DNA of 64,000 nucleotides, from assembly GCF_001758785.1 (NCBI RefSeq), contig NZ_LROM01000156.1, positions 1-64,000 of the forward strand, read 5' to 3'. This DNA comes from Duganella phyllosphaerae. GTDB taxonomy: Bacteria > Pseudomonadota > Gammaproteobacteria > Burkholderiales > Burkholderiaceae_D. Numbering within the stretch: the first letter of the stretch is position 1; the number at the start of each line of letters is the position of its first letter. The notes beneath the pieces are model-generated. The model worked only from the letters and a program-made list of their open reading frames with translations, was not told the origin of the DNA and made no database searches. Made by a program: the position numbers and the translations under genes. Of this stretch, positions 41,347 to 49,018 are shown piece after piece.

Positions 41347-41904
41347 ATGAGCGCCCGAGATAACTTCGAACTTCCCCTTTTTGCCAACCCACACGACGCG
41401 TTGACGTTCGCCTTCAACTACTCAAGCCAGCAGTACGCGCTGTCGCCCATGTCCAAGCTGATGAAAACCGGAATTGGCTCCGGCAAAGGTCTGGTGGCGC
41501 TCGACGGCGCCGCCCAGGCCGGCATCATCCGCGCGCGCGTCAGCCACCTGCCGGCGCTGCAGGCTGCGTGCATCGTTGCCCGGTACGCGCCGCGCTTCGA
41601 GGAATGCCCGTGCTGCCAGAGCCGCGACAAGATGAGCGACGACTACCGCGAGGCGGTAGCCACGCTCACTGAGTGGGCCATCGGCCACTGTGCCGGTATC
41701 ACCCTGCGCAACATGCGCGCCGCCATCATCCGGTCGTTTTTCGAGCGCGGTGTGTCGATCGCCGATGCAGCCAAGCAGCTCAATGTGCCCAAGGCCACTG
41801 CTTACGATCAGAAGGCGCGCATCCATAAAGCGCTGAAAGATTTAGACGGTGTAGCGCAGCAGTCGGCGGGTACATTGTGTGAAAATTTAATTAACCAGGG
41901 GTAG
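41347..41904 (+). CDS. putative late-transcription regulator in Q position
   Basis: A 185-aa protein with a central CPCC motif (FEECPCCQSRDKM, about residues 81-93) and a C-terminal helix-turn-helix (RSFFERGVSIADAAKQLNVP, KATAYDQKARIHKALKDL). It is the last gene of the early-right operon, where lambdoid phages place antiterminator Q. The mix of Cys cluster and HTH resembles some Q-type proteins, but I cannot name the family. If it is the Q analogue, the late promoter should lie downstream. Confidence 0.5.
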   Translation: MSARDNFELPLFANPHDALTFAFNYSSQQYALSPMSKLMKTGIGSGKGLVALDGAAQAGIIRARVSHLPALQAACIVARYAPRFEECPCCQSRDKMSDDYREAVATLTEWAIGHCAGITLRNMRAAIIRSFFERGVSIADAAKQLNVPKATAYDQKARIHKALKDLDGVAQQSAGTLCENLINQG

Positions 41905-41954
41905 TTTGCTCTCCAACCGACGTCTCGACAGGCTATGATTGCCTCATAAATCTT

Positions 41955-43142
41955 ATGGGCATAGCTATGAATGAATCTCCAGTGAAGCGCCGATTCATGG
42001 CGGAAAAGTATAAAGCAGCGATCTACGAGCATTTCTGCGATCCAAAAAACTATTCGTTAAGTACTGGGCCGGTTTATGGGGAGGAATATAAAAAACTGTG
42101 CAATTTTTTAGTGGAAGGCTATGCGGACTTGATGACCGTCGATGACGCACGAGTCCTCCTCATTCAATCTGAGGCGAGTCTAACTGATCGTTTATTTGGC
42201 GGGGACCTAGAGGGTATGCCTCAGACGGAATATGCAAAAGTTGTGGCTCAAAGTGCCGCTGAGACATTTTCCAGTTATCCGAGGCGCTACAGCTGTGCCA
42301 TGTCTATTCCACAATTTTTCTTCGGTGGCCTGGACGGGAGCGAAATAGAGATTGCGGAAGACCTTAGATTGATCTTGCCAAATATAGACAAGTGTGAAGC
42401 AATACTGATATATTATGGAGAGGGATTTTATATAAGGGGTAGCAAGTCTCCTTTTGCCACGAGGTTAGCAACCTTGGCCAAAATTTTCACCTTTATCGTG
42501 AGCAAGATCTCCACTCAACCTTTTGATAATTATGGGGCCGTCTCGAAATTTTCTGTGTTCTCTGAAACGGGAAAACTTATCGGAGACATTGAGCCGGTCG
42601 AAGGATTGTCGTATCTTCTTGGAGGGATTAGAGTTTCCAGATACTCTCTTGGTCAGGCGACGTTTTCAGAAGCGGTAGCACAAGATGCTGCGCCAGCCGA
42701 AATTAAAAAATACGTTCTTGCCGTTGCTCCGCTTATTAAAAGCCTCCGTACTCGGGAGTTTTCTAGGATAGCTACCGCAATTGAATGGTACGTAGATTCG
42801 ATAGGTGTCTATAACCAAACTGTAGCCCTATTGGAAGTCTGCATTGGCCTCGAGGCGTTGTTAGGCGAGGAAGCAGATATGTCTGAGATGACAAAACGCC
42901 TGTGCGATAGATTAGCTTTCACGCTTGGAAAAACTCCCTCAGAACGTAAAAGATACCATAGCGACTATTTGGCTCTTCTACAACTTCGTGGCAAATTAGT
43001 TCATGCCAAAATATTCCGCTTGAAAAAAGATGATGAACTGGTACTGGAAAATGGGCGCAAGATGCTGAAAAAGATGATAGACCATGAGGTTGAGCATATT
43101 TGCCACGATTGGACTTGCATCGGACTAATCGGTCCGGTATAG
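41955..43142 (+). CDS. HEPN-domain (Apea-like) protein, probable phage cargo
   Basis: A 395-aa protein with an Apea-like HEPN region at the C-terminus (about residues 265-385). It has the helix IATAIEWYVDSIGVYNQTVA, LLEVCIGLEALLGEE and the key motif LRGKLVHAK: Arg345-x4-His350, which is the R-x(4-6)-H ribonuclease signature of HEPN proteins. The first 260 residues are not recognised. Codons are markedly more A/T-rich than in neighbouring phage genes, and the gene has its own terminator, so it looks like a transferred cargo gene. HEPN proteins of this kind are often RNases in defence or toxin systems; a defence role here is inference. The upstream promoter is unclear; ATG at 41967 is an alternative start. 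Confidence 0.75.
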   Translation: MGIAMNESPVKRRFMAEKYKAAIYEHFCDPKNYSLSTGPVYGEEYKKLCNFLVEGYADLMTVDDARVLLIQSEASLTDRLFGGDLEGMPQTEYAKVVAQSAAETFSSYPRRYSCAMSIPQFFFGGLDGSEIEIAEDLRLILPNIDKCEAILIYYGEGFYIRGSKSPFATRLATLAKIFTFIVSKISTQPFDNYGAVSKFSVFSETGKLIGDIEPVEGLSYLLGGIRVSRYSLGQATFSEAVAQDAAPAEIKKYVLAVAPLIKSLRTREFSRIATAIEWYVDSIGVYNQTVALLEVCIGLEALLGEEADMSEMTKRLCDRLAFTLGKTPSERKRYHSDYLALLQLRGKLVHAKIFRLKKDDELVLENGRKMLKKMIDHEVEHICHDWTCIGLIGPV

Positions 43143-43190
43143 TCTCAATCCATATACACGTCATCGCTGCGTCAACTGCACTTGACGAGC

Positions 43191-43222
43191 AAAGCCCGCC
43201 ACCGCAAGGTCGCGGGCTTTTG
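43191..43222 (+). terminator. terminator of the HEPN gene
   Basis: AAAGCCCGC (43191-43199) and GCGGGCTTT (43212-43220) form a 9-bp stem with a 12-nt loop and a short T-run. Confidence 0.8.
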
Positions 43223-43284
43223 TCATTTCTGACGTTGGAAGAGGCGGCGCGCGGACTCAGCGCCACCGGAGCGGCATGAATAAC

Positions 43285-43704
43285 TCAGACGAGCGAAACG
43301 TTGAGTGTCTTGCCCAGCGCCTTCGCGGCCTGCTCGACGAATTCGATTTTCGACGAGTGACCAAGATCAAAAAGGCGATCCACCTGCGGCGTGTGCACAT
43401 CGAGCATACGCGCCAGGTCGGCCTTGCGCATTTTGCGCGCGTGCATCTCGTTCCAGAGTAAGACCTTCGCGGTTTCAAGCGCAGGCAGGGCAACGACAGC
43501 ATCGCCGGCATCGGCAGGTGATGGAAGCGGTACCGGGCGGCGCTCATCGAAATAGATCGACAGCGCAGTTTCCAGCGCGTCAACGGCCTGGGCCAAGGCG
43601 TCCTCTTTGTCGTCACCGACAGAGTTCGCTTCGGGGAAGTCGGGGAAGCCGACCAGGTATGTGCCATTTGAATCAGGCGTGAGAGTGATTGGGTAATTTA
43701 ACAT
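43285..43704 (-). CDS. hicB: HicB-type antitoxin with C-terminal HTH
   Basis: A 139-aa protein. The N-terminus is the HicB partial RNase H fold (PITLTPDSNGTYLVGFPDFP, SVGDDKEDALAQAVDALETA), which binds HicA; the C-terminus is a helix-turn-helix (WNEMHARKMRKADLARMLDV, HTPQVDRLFDLGHSSKIEFV) that autoregulates the operon. The ATG at 43704 follows GAGG at 8 nt. It is 136 nt downstream of hicA, much more than usual, with a hairpin and short repeats between them. Confidence 0.92.
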   Translation of the reverse strand: MLNYPITLTPDSNGTYLVGFPDFPEANSVGDDKEDALAQAVDALETALSIYFDERRPVPLPSPADAGDAVVALPALETAKVLLWNEMHARKMRKADLARMLDVHTPQVDRLFDLGHSSKIEFVEQAAKALGKTLNVSLV

Positions 43705-43709
43705 TTGAG

Positions 43710-43772
43710 CCTCTGTCTACGGACTAACGGTTTATCTGTCTAACGGTCTACGGTTTAACGGTTTAACGGTTT
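43710..43772 (-). repeat. 7-8-bp tandem repeat in front of hicB
   Basis: On the minus strand units related to ACCGTTAA follow one another: two identical ACCGTTAA, then ACCGTAG, ACCGTTAG, ACAGATAA, ACCGTTAG, TCCGTAG and ACAGAGG. The last unit carries the hicB Shine-Dalgarno. Confidence 0.7.
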
Positions 43773-43816
43773 TGGAATTTCATTGGTGCTGGCGATCTAC
43801 GATACTGCGAGCGGCG

Positions 43817-43839
43817 AAGAAAACCCCTTTCGGGGCTTT
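43817..43839 (-). terminator. hairpin after hicA
   Basis: Minus strand AGCCCC-GAAA-GGGGTTTTCTTC: a short GC stem with a GAAA loop and a T-rich run, 2 nt downstream of the hicA stop. It would end most hicA transcripts before hicB. Confidence 0.6.
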
Positions 43840-43840
43840 C

Positions 43841-44020
43841 TTACTTCAAACCTAGGTCTTTCTTAATCTTCTCTACCAGCCCCGTCCCTATCTCTTTCGC
43901 TCCATGGTCCGGGAAGACTGTTGATCTGCCATTAAGAAGTACCTTGTGGTGGCTTCCTTTGCCCGGGGTGATTTCAGCGCCCTGTTTGAGCAGCCACCTC
44001 CGGAACTCGTTGTATTTCAT
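43841..44020 (-). CDS. hicA: HicA-type toxin (mRNA interferase)
   Basis: A 59-aa dsRBD-like toxin of the HicA family, an RNase that cleaves mRNA independent of the ribosome. It has the standard order KYNEFRRWLLKQGAEITPG, GSHHKVLLNGRSTVFPDHG and KIKKDLGLK; His24 in GSHH is the catalytic residue. ATG 44020 is preceded by GGGGA. The promoter and operator lie directly upstream. The gene is on the strand opposite to the late genes, as usual for cargo modules. Confidence 0.92.
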   Translation of the reverse strand: MKYNEFRRWLLKQGAEITPGKGSHHKVLLNGRSTVFPDHGAKEIGTGLVEKIKKDLGLK

Positions 44021-44048
44021 ACATCCCCTTATGTGTGTCAGTGGTAAG

Positions 44049-44101
44049 ATAATACAACAAATATGTTGTGTTATCAAGAGGTTTATCAACATATTTGTTG
44101 T
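44049..44101 (-). promoter_or_regulatory. hicA promoter and HicB operator
   Basis: Minus strand TTGATA (44077-44072) and TATTAT (44054-44049) are 17 bp apart. A perfect 15-bp inverted repeat covers them: ACAACAAATATGTTG (44054-44068) and CAACATATTTGTTGT (44087-44101). Each arm itself holds a smaller palindrome (CAACA-n4-TGTTG), so two operator dimers could bind. Confidence 0.75.
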
Positions 44102-44116
44102 GTTTGATAGTGCGCG

Positions 44117-44287
44117 ATGACCGATACGCCCCGCCCGGCGAAAGAGACCGTTCGCGAGTACTTCGAGCGCCTCACGCACGCCCAGCTAGACCCGCCGCCA
44201 ACGCCCGAAGAGATCCGCCGGCAGCTCGGCTGGCACATGCTGCCGGCGACGCGCCAGCCGGATGCAGTCGAAAACGAAGAGTCTTAA
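44117..44287 (+). CDS. 56-aa phage protein, unknown function
   Basis: A small frame starting MTDTPRPAKETVREYFERLT, then HAQLDPPPTPEEIRRQLGWH and MLPATRQPDAVENEES. The mixed, protein-like composition and G/C-rich third positions fit the phage genes. It is divergent from hicA and starts just past the operator. No good Shine-Dalgarno is seen. Its end overlaps the next, convergent gene by 4 nt. Confidence 0.6.
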   Translation: MTDTPRPAKETVREYFERLTHAQLDPPPTPEEIRRQLGWHMLPATRQPDAVENEES

Positions 44288-44550
44288 TCATCATCCTTGT
44301 AGCCAAGCCTCACCGTGCGATGCTGATGAAATAACTGCTGGAGTCTGGCTACTAGGTGGCGGTGTCTCAACTGGTTGGTGAGGAACATATCGCCTGCGTC
44401 GCGCTCTTGGGGCTCTTGCTGCCCCACAGCAAGCATGAAATTGCTCTCAGATAAAGTGAGCCCAGTAAGGACTTCATCGCCATCGCTGTTTATTTGTAGC
44501 GAGCCTGTGGCTCGAAGAATTATTCGAGTTTTATGGTTGATGTTCAGCAT
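44284..44550 (-). CDS. hypothetical protein on the minus strand
   Basis: An 88-aa protein from ATG 44550, 8 nt after GGAGG (MLNINHKTRIILRATGSLQI, NSDGDEVLTGLTLSESNFML). An in-frame ATG at 44622 would extend it but has no ribosome binding site. The C-terminus is His/Gln/Arg-rich (LRHRHLVARLQQLFHQHRTV). No family known. Confidence 0.6.
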   Translation of the reverse strand: MLNINHKTRIILRATGSLQINSDGDEVLTGLTLSESNFMLAVGQQEPQERDAGDMFLTNQLRHRHLVARLQQLFHQHRTVRLGYKDDD

Positions 44551-44669
44551 CCCGCCTCCGTTGTACTCAAGGGGGATGATATTGCGCTTCCAGAATCGCT
44601 GCAGTTTGATTCCCATCAACAACTGCTCTGGTTGCGGCTTCGTTTATTTGCCGATGGCGCATCACTGCG

Positions 44670-44960
44670 ATGGCCAGCAGCACCGTTTCCCTGTTGGACC
44701 CTTTGCCACCTGCCGTGACTTCCGCCGCACTATACGGCGGTGGCTCTTTTATTCGAGGCTTCATGAACCAGCGCCACTACCGCGATTTGATCCGGCGCGC
44801 GGTGCTGTCGAAAGACACCCACCAGTTGGGCCTGATCGTCGCGCAGCTCACGGATGCTGAGCGCGCCCGCGAGATATTGCGTGCGAAGGGCTACGGCGCC
44901 AGCGGCATGAATGCCAGCGCCACCGCTGCTCAGGTGCCATGCACACCACGGAAAAATTAG
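44670..44960 (+). CDS. phage protein, unknown function
   Basis: A 96-aa protein from ATG 44670, or a 65-aa one from ATG 44763 (MNQRHYRDLIRRAVLSKDTH). The conserved-looking core is RDLIRRAVLSKDTHQLGLIV, AQLTDAERAREILRAKGYG. Helical; no known family. It overlaps the 5' extension of the opposite-strand gene only if that gene begins at 44622 or later, so the two are adjacent. Confidence 0.6.
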   Translation: MASSTVSLLDPLPPAVTSAALYGGGSFIRGFMNQRHYRDLIRRAVLSKDTHQLGLIVAQLTDAERAREILRAKGYGASGMNASATAAQVPCTPRKN

Positions 44961-45013
44961 ATAGTCTCCTGACATTGATATAGTGGCGCTACATTCACGA
45001 TCAGGGGCATTTA

Positions 45014-45235
45014 ATGAAGAGAAATTTCGTAGCAACGGTGATCGAGCCGGCCAACGACAAAGCGCCTTTGGGTGTCGGAGTTGGCGTTGAGCTTCAATTT
45101 AACGAAGAGATCGAGGGGTTTAGTCGTGACACGTTACTCATGTTTTTGGCTGACGACGCTACTATGGATGATGCTGAATCGCTCGCGAGGCTCTTGAATA
45201 GCTCCGTTGTAAAAGTAAAGGCGAGCAACCCTTAA
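45014..45235 (+). CDS. 73-aa phage protein, unknown function
   Basis: Starts MKRNFVATVIEPANDKAPLG and continues VELQFNEEIEGFSRDTLLMF, LADDATMDDAESLARLLNSS. The ATG lies 7 nt after AGGGG. The product is acidic and small; a terminator follows, so it ends a small transcript. No family recognised. Confidence 0.65.
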   Translation: MKRNFVATVIEPANDKAPLGVGVGVELQFNEEIEGFSRDTLLMFLADDATMDDAESLARLLNSSVVKVKASNP

Positions 45236-45259
45236 TCTGGTTGTTCTGCTCCATAGACT

Positions 45260-45285
45260 GGGTCGCCCGATGGCGGCCCTTTTTT
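45260..45285 (+). terminator. terminator before the virion-like genes
   Basis: GGGTCGCC (45260-45267) and GGCGGCCC (45272-45279), one wobble pair, loop CGAT, then T6. Confidence 0.88.
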
Positions 45286-45298
45286 ATTTGAGGTATGC

Positions 45299-46780
45299 AT
45301 GACCATTCGCCTGTTGAAGCCGTACGCCCAGCGCCCCGTTAACGCCATCACCACGTTCCCTGCGAGCGTCGAGGCTGGCCTGATCGCGGCTGGCAAGGCC
45401 ACGGCCGACCTGACTGGCGGCGTGCAGTACTTCGCACCACGGCCGGGCCTGGTCTTGCAGGCGAAGCAGATCGCCGTCGGCACGGTGGCGCTGCAGGCGG
45501 AAGAGCAGACCACAGTCACTCTGCCCGAGGGCCAGGTGCTGCTGGTGACCGGCGCCGCCTCGACGGTGGGCTCGGTGTCGCGCGCTGGCAGCGCCGATAC
45601 GTGGGCGGTGGCGGCCGGCGCCTTGGCGGCAATTGGCCCTTATGCCGGCCCGCAGCGCTTGTCGATCGCCTGCATCACCGGCGCCATCACTGCGTCTGTG
45701 CGCGAGGCGGTACTGGCCGCAACGGGCGCCGCCGTCGCAACCATCAGCGGTACCGGCATCGTAGGCCAGCCGCTGACCGCAACACTTCCGGCTGGCGTGG
45801 TCGGCACGCTGCAGTTCACGAAAGCGCTCAAGGCCGCCCCCTTCACCAAATCCAACATCTCCGGCGCGGTGGCCAATGCGGTCAACAGCTTGAGCTACAC
45901 GGTCCAGTCGGGCGATGCGCTGTACAACATCGGCTGCGACGCATCGAGCACCGTCTCGTCGTCGAACGTGATCTCGGCGCAGGCTGGCGCCCAGACCGCA
46001 CCTGGCCAGCCAGCCAAGCCGGTACTGACCGCAATGGCCGGCGCCGTGAGCGTGGCCTGGACGCCCGGCGCCGCCGGCAGCACCGCGACCACCAGCAACA
46101 TCTGGACAGACATCAACGGCAACGTGACGCAGCTGACCATGAATCCGCAGACCATCACCGCCGCAGCCGGCACGCCGTACACCGGTACCGTGACCACGCT
46201 GAACGCGCAGGGCGCAGGTCCGGCATCGGTGCAGGCGGATGCGGTGACGCCAACAGCACCTGTCTCAGCAGACATGTCCTGGCTTTTCAAGAATGTTTTG
46301 TTCGGATCGTCCACGTTCGCGGCGCAGGTTGGGATGCATAACCCTGGGCGCCAAAGCATCCTGTTCCATAACGATACGCCTTACTGGGGCCAGTACATTT
46401 TGGCCTCGGCCCCAAACAATGATTACAACCAGCCGACCGGCACGTGGGTGGATGTTCCACCAAATGCGCAGGTACTGGTGACCGATTCCGGGAAACCGTA
46501 CGTGCGCGGCAAGGCGTTTGCGATCACCGGCATCACCAGCGATGGCACGACTGCCACGGTTACGACCGCCGCAGCGCACAACCTGGCTACCGGCTCAAGC
46601 GTTCGGATCCAGGAGGTGACCCCATCGGGCTACAACGGCGCATTCCCGAATATCACTGTCACCGGCGCCAACACGTTCACGTATCCACTGGCGGCGAGCC
46701 TGGCCGCAGCTACCGCGCCGGGCACTTGGGCTGGTCGCCCACTCACCGGATTCACAGTACAAACGAAGGCGATCAAATAA
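45299..46780 (+). CDS. virion-like surface protein (decoration/appendage candidate)
   Basis: A 493-aa protein, ATG after GAGG. It lacks a signal peptide and is rich in Ala, Gly, Thr and Val. The N-terminal 100 residues form a small unit (LLKPYAQRPVNAITTFPASV). Middle segments resemble Ig/fibronectin-type repeats (QPAKPVLTAMAGAVSVAWTP, NAQGAGPASVQADAVTP). The C-terminal part (FAITGITSDGTTATVTTAAA) looks like repeated beta-domains found in phage fibres. It is coupled to the Asp-box gene by TAATG overlap. It sits upstream of the HNH/terminase genes, an unusual place for a structural protein. Confidence 0.6.
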   Translation: MTIRLLKPYAQRPVNAITTFPASVEAGLIAAGKATADLTGGVQYFAPRPGLVLQAKQIAVGTVALQAEEQTTVTLPEGQVLLVTGAASTVGSVSRAGSADTWAVAAGALAAIGPYAGPQRLSIACITGAITASVREAVLAATGAAVATISGTGIVGQPLTATLPAGVVGTLQFTKALKAAPFTKSNISGAVANAVNSLSYTVQSGDALYNIGCDASSTVSSSNVISAQAGAQTAPGQPAKPVLTAMAGAVSVAWTPGAAGSTATTSNIWTDINGNVTQLTMNPQTITAAAGTPYTGTVTTLNAQGAGPASVQADAVTPTAPVSADMSWLFKNVLFGSSTFAAQVGMHNPGRQSILFHNDTPYWGQYILASAPNNDYNQPTGTWVDVPPNAQVLVTDSGKPYVRGKAFAITGITSDGTTATVTTAAAHNLATGSSVRIQEVTPSGYNGAFPNITVTGANTFTYPLAASLAAATAPGTWAGRPLTGFTVQTKAIK

Positions 46781-48024
46781 TGGCTTCTACCGTCCAAACC
46801 CTTGTCCCGCTCGATCAGCCAGTACTCTCGCTGCTGAACCCTGTGTTGTCAGCAGTTCCAGCGATCATGCCCCTGCTTATCACCCGCACGGGCAATCTGT
46901 GCATCGGTCGCCGTACCAGCGATAACGCGCTGGCGTACTCGGCCGATGAAATGGCTACCTGGACAATCCTTACCAACAAGCCGGCCGAGAAGCCGCTGGC
47001 CATCATCGAGACCCACGATGGTGAGTTATTGGTGCTGGCGAGCAGCTCAAGCAACGCAGGCGCTGCCGGTGTGAACATCGTTTATAAAACGACTGGCTGG
47101 GCGACCAATAAGCAGGGCGTGACATTCACCAGTAAGAAGTCGATTGGCGGGGTAGCCGCTGGCGTGAACAGTGGCTGGTCGTTCAACAACGGCAGTGTGA
47201 TTCCGCCCAATGCCACGCTCCCCAGCGGCGCCATCGTCACCAACCAGTACGGCACGCAGACCCAATCGACGGGCGACAACACCACCCGCGCTGTGTATAG
47301 CTACGTTAGTTTTGACCACGGGGAGACGTGGGTGGACCTGCTCAGTCTGCTAAATGCCGGCACCACCAATCCGCTGGGCGTGCACTTCCATGGCTGCTAC
47401 GCGTCGCCGCTCGATAATCGCGCCTATCTCTCGTTCGGAGACAATACCGGCACCGGTCCTGCATTGGCTGGCACCGGGAAAATTCAGGTCGCGTATGTCA
47501 ACCTGGAAGATTTGACCTTCGGTTTCTTGCCGGCGCCAGCGCAGTACACCGTGTTCACCGGAGCGAACTCGTTGCAATTTACCGGCATCCGTGGTGCTGA
47601 CGATGGCAGTTTGATCTTCACTCCTGACACCGCGCCGTTCGCCATTTTTGTGCTGGGCCGCACAGGTTACCGTCAGTTCAACAACATGCACTGGACTGTG
47701 CCGGTTGGCACAGCCGATGCGCGCACCATCGGCATCGGCATCACCCAGGTGAAAGCCGGCGACCCGGCCTTTACCAGTTTTCAGATGGATGCGACCACCA
47801 ACGGTCTGGGCGCGGCGAACGCCGTGCCAGCGTTCTACGTCGCCGCCAATGGAACCGACTGGCAGCTGCTATGGAGCGATCCCACCAATACGCTCAGCGT
47901 GGGTGAGCAGGTCTACATGGGCACCGTCGGCATGTTCGCCAGCAAGAAATTTGTTGGCTTCTACACCAGCACCGAGTCCGGCCTCGGCACTCGTATGCTG
48001 ACCGGTACCGTATCGGGTATCTAA
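46780..48024 (+). CDS. Asp-box (BNR-like) beta-propeller protein
   Basis: A 414-aa protein from ATG 46780. It contains a perfect Asp-box, SFDHGETW (S-x-D-x-G-x-x-W), and degenerate ones (YSADEMATW and ANGTDWQLLW), with repeated beta-strand signatures, the fold of six-bladed sialidase-like propellers. Catalytic residues of sialidases (Arg triad, Tyr/Glu pair) could not be confirmed by eye. No signal peptide. Because it is coupled to the preceding virion-like gene, it is a candidate tail or capsid accessory that binds or cleaves glycans (inference). Confidence 0.65.
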   Translation: MASTVQTLVPLDQPVLSLLNPVLSAVPAIMPLLITRTGNLCIGRRTSDNALAYSADEMATWTILTNKPAEKPLAIIETHDGELLVLASSSSNAGAAGVNIVYKTTGWATNKQGVTFTSKKSIGGVAAGVNSGWSFNNGSVIPPNATLPSGAIVTNQYGTQTQSTGDNTTRAVYSYVSFDHGETWVDLLSLLNAGTTNPLGVHFHGCYASPLDNRAYLSFGDNTGTGPALAGTGKIQVAYVNLEDLTFGFLPAPAQYTVFTGANSLQFTGIRGADDGSLIFTPDTAPFAIFVLGRTGYRQFNNMHWTVPVGTADARTIGIGITQVKAGDPAFTSFQMDATTNGLGAANAVPAFYVAANGTDWQLLWSDPTNTLSVGEQVYMGTVGMFASKKFVGFYTSTESGLGTRMLTGTVSGI

Positions 48025-48032
48025 TCAATTCA

Positions 48033-48422
48033 ATGAAGCTGACGACCCTCAAGCCGCAGATACAGCCGCTGCGCAGCACGCTTCCTGTTGTCCAGCCGAT
48101 GTCATGGCGCTCGGACAAGCAGAGCAGCACCGCGCGCGGCTACGGCTACAAGTGGCAGCAGGCCCGTGCCGGCTACCTGGCGCACCACCCGCTGTGCGTG
48201 TACTGCGAACGTGAGGGGCGCGTGACCGCAGCCACCGTGGTCGATCACCGCGTCCCGCACCGTGGCGACATGAAGCTGTTCTGGGACAAGGCGAACTGGC
48301 AGTCGCTGTGCGCCGCCCACCACAGCCGCGACAAGCAGCGTGAAGAAGCTCGGATGGGCGACGTCATTGATGGCCATGGTCTGGTGCGTGAAGTGCCGGC
48401 CCGGCCAATGGTTGAGAAATGA
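48033..48422 (+). CDS. HNH endonuclease
   Basis: A 129-aa HNH nuclease. A C-x-x-C pair (Cys55, Cys58) begins the zinc fold; the HNH residues are in VVDHRVPHRGD (Asp71-His72), FWDKANWQSLC (Asn88) and AAHHSRDK (His96/97). HNH proteins beside terminase genes take part in cos cleavage and packaging in HK97-type phages. It directly precedes TerS, with a possible cos region between. Confidence 0.9.
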   Translation: MKLTTLKPQIQPLRSTLPVVQPMSWRSDKQSSTARGYGYKWQQARAGYLAHHPLCVYCEREGRVTAATVVDHRVPHRGDMKLFWDKANWQSLCAAHHSRDKQREEARMGDVIDGHGLVREVPARPMVEK

Positions 48423-48544
48423 TGTATCAGCCGAAATGTTTCAAAAAAGCAATGCCGGGGGGGGGTAAAAGTTTGATGCCCCTCGCGACCTAGACCGCGT
48501 CCTCTCCCACGCGCAGAATTATTCCCTCACTGAGGATTTTGTTA
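48423..48544. other. candidate cos region between HNH and TerS
   Basis: A run of nine G (48457-48465) is followed by TAAAAG and a GC-rich stretch (CCCCTCGCGACC), in the 122-nt space before TerS. Cohesive-end sites of cos phages with HNH-TerS-TerL order commonly lie exactly here, and G-runs of this kind are frequent around them. Confidence 0.4.
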
Positions 48545-49018
48545 ATGGCTTTAACAGGCAAAAAGCGTGCGTTCGCCGATGCCGTTTTGGCCGGCCGCAG
48601 CAATAAGGATGCGGCGATCGTGGCCGGGTACAGCCCGGCGACGGCATCGGCCGCCGGCTCGCGTCTTGTTAAAGACCCAGCCGTGGCCGAGTACCTGAAG
48701 GCGGCACGCGCCAACATCGGCCCGGGTGTACCGGCGACCCTACCGCCAGCTGCGCCGCCGGCGCGCCCAACGTTCGATCTGAGCCGTGCGCTGCAGCATA
48801 CGGACCCGAAAACGTTCCTGATGGCGGCGATGAACGATATCGAGCTGGGCGAGAAGCTGCGCATTGATGCCGCCAAGGCGCTGATGCCCTTCGTGCACAA
48901 GAAGCCCGGCGAGATCGGCAAAAAAGAGGAAAAACTTGACGCAGCGCAGAAGGCCGCCGGCGGTCGCTTCGGCGCGCCGCCACCGCCGCCACGCCTGGTG
49001 TCTGGTGGTGGTAAGTGA
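48545..49018 (+). CDS. terminase small subunit
   Basis: A 157-aa protein with an N-terminal HTH-like domain of the TerS type (TGKKRAFADAVLAGRSNKDA, AIVAGYSPATASAAGSRLVK, DPAVAEYLKAA) and a Pro/Lys-rich C-terminus. ATG 48545 is preceded by AGGA at about 10 nt. It recognises the packaging site and works with TerL, whose GTG overlaps its stop (GTGA). Confidence 0.88.
   Translation: MALTGKKRAFADAVLAGRSNKDAAIVAGYSPATASAAGSRLVKDPAVAEYLKAARANIGPGVPATLPPAAPPARPTFDLSRALQHTDPKTFLMAAMNDIELGEKLRIDAAKALMPFVHKKPGEIGKKEEKLDAAQKAAGGRFGAPPPPPRLVSGGGK

Noticed and set aside
44068-44334. 88-codon plus-strand frame over the HicB operator
   Set aside because: It is Arg/Ala-rich and in a different frame from the more protein-like 56-aa gene at 44117.
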